From contig SLLP01000208.1 in NCBI GenBank assembly GCA_007133995.1, forward strand, positions 1 through 6,256: a stretch of 6,256 bases of DNA, in the 5' to 3' direction. The stretch is from Balneolales bacterium. GTDB taxonomy: Bacteria; Bacteroidota; Rhodothermia; Balneolales; Natronogracilivirgulaceae. Below, in pieces: positions 5,639 through 6,256 of the stretch; position 1 is the first letter of the stretch; each line of letters opens with the position of its first letter. Under the pieces are notes generated by a model, which saw nothing but the letters and a program-made list of their open reading frames with translations, made no database searches and was not told where the DNA came from. The position numbers were made by a program, and so were the translations under genes.

Positions 5639-6256
5639 ATGGAATTTGATACCCAACTACTTTACGCCATTGATGAAGCCCTGCTGGGCGTCATGATCCT
5701 GATCATTATGTTCGGGATGGGAGCCAGTCTGACCATCGATGATTTCAAGGCCGTTGTACGCCAGTTCCGCGGAGTGCTCATCGGGTTCATGTCGCAATTC
5801 GGTGCCATGCCTCTGGTTGCGCTTGGTCTGGCCATTGTCCTGGAGCTCGACCCGGCATTTGCCATTGCACTGATTCTGATCGGATGCCTGCCGGGCGGGA
5901 CCACGTCCAATATGTTCACCTACTTTTCCAGGGGATCGGTGGCGCTCAGCATTTCCATGACCACGGCATCCACGATCATGGCTCTGTTAATGATGCCCAT
6001 TCTGCTGAGTCTCTATACCACCGGATTCACACAGCAGCTCAGCGAAGCCCTGTTCGCGGCTGGAGAGGTTGGCGAATTCGTGATCCCCACTACAAATATT
6101 ATCATTTCACTGGTACTGGTACTGATTCCGGTGGGCGGCGGCATGATCTTGCGCCGGTTCTCACCCGGCTGGGCCAAAACGGCCGAGGACACCGCCGGGT
6201 TCATGGCCATCATCGTGATCCTCTTCCTGCTCGGCACCCTGTTCATCCGCCACGGC
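5639..6256 (+). CDS. bile acid:sodium symporter family transporter (SLC10/BASS), N-terminal part
   Basis: The frame opens at ATG 5639 and runs off the right edge after 206 residues of an expected 300 or more. It is an inner-membrane protein with hydrophobic segments at about 14-30, 44-68, 73-86, 101-125, 150-172 and 186-203. The family core GCLPGGTTSNMFTYFSRG (82-99) is present. Measured from that SN pair, the residues known in the Neisseria homologue to bind sodium have counterparts here: Gln53, Ser90, Asn91, Ser104 and Thr108. The glutamate and glutamine of the second half are outside the window. The family takes up bile acids, sulfated steroids, pantoate, pyruvate or other organic anions with Na+; the substrate is not predictable here. 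The gap to the ligase is only 34 bp with no terminator, so the two are probably one operon. No Shine-Dalgarno sequence precedes the ATG (the bases before it read TTTTCAGATT). Confidence 0.9.
   Translation, partial: MEFDTQLLYAIDEALLGVMILIIMFGMGASLTIDDFKAVVRQFRGVLIGFMSQFGAMPLVALGLAIVLELDPAFAIALILIGCLPGGTTSNMFTYFSRGSVALSISMTTASTIMALLMMPILLSLYTTGFTQQLSEALFAAGEVGEFVIPTTNIIISLVLVLIPVGGGMILRRFSPGWAKTAEDTAGFMAIIVILFLLGTLFIRHG

Noticed and set aside
1..6256. Search for defence, CRISPR, phage or transposon signatures
   Set aside because: All long frames are accounted for by four metabolic or signalling families. No spaced repeats, terminal inverted repeats, integrase or toxin-like small genes were seen.

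Overview
The window reads as an ordinary chromosomal segment of a free-living bacterium with four protein genes, all on the + strand. The two at the edges are cut by the window ends. Composition is roughly 50% G+C by eye. None of the three visible starts has a convincing Shine-Dalgarno sequence. The histidine kinase has a sensor layout (PAS, GAF-like, GAF) that I associate with Bacteroidota and relatives such as Balneolota/Rhodothermota. That taxonomic placement is an inference, not a demonstration.

Layout: (1) bases 2-1060 hold the C-terminal half of a CocE/NonD-type (peptidase S15-like) hydrolase; its catalytic triad lies upstream of the window. (2) A 98-bp gap with a weak terminator-like hairpin separates it from (3) a soluble 733-residue sensor histidine kinase at 1159-3360, with no receiver domain and no response regulator gene visible. 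(4) A 312-bp non-coding region, 3361-3672, carries several candidate control elements: a TTG-N18-TATCTTTA promoter-like pair, a small hairpin followed by five T, a perfect 7+2+7 inverted repeat and an exact TATAAT box. (5) An AMP-forming long-chain acyl-CoA ligase of the FadD15/ACSL type follows at 3673-5604, and 34 bp later (6) the first 206 residues of a bile acid:sodium symporter family (SLC10/BASS) transporter run off the right end.

The ligase and transporter are close enough to be co-transcribed. Together they could take up and CoA-activate an organic acid, though both families also occur alone. The hydrolase and the kinase have their own intergenic regions and no evident functional link to that pair. 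I see no RNA genes, mobile elements, CRISPR arrays or long repeats. I do not see a previously undescribed system here. The points most worth a second look are the inverted repeat before the ligase, the strong resemblance of the transporter to animal SLC10 proteins, and a substituted hinge residue in the ligase.
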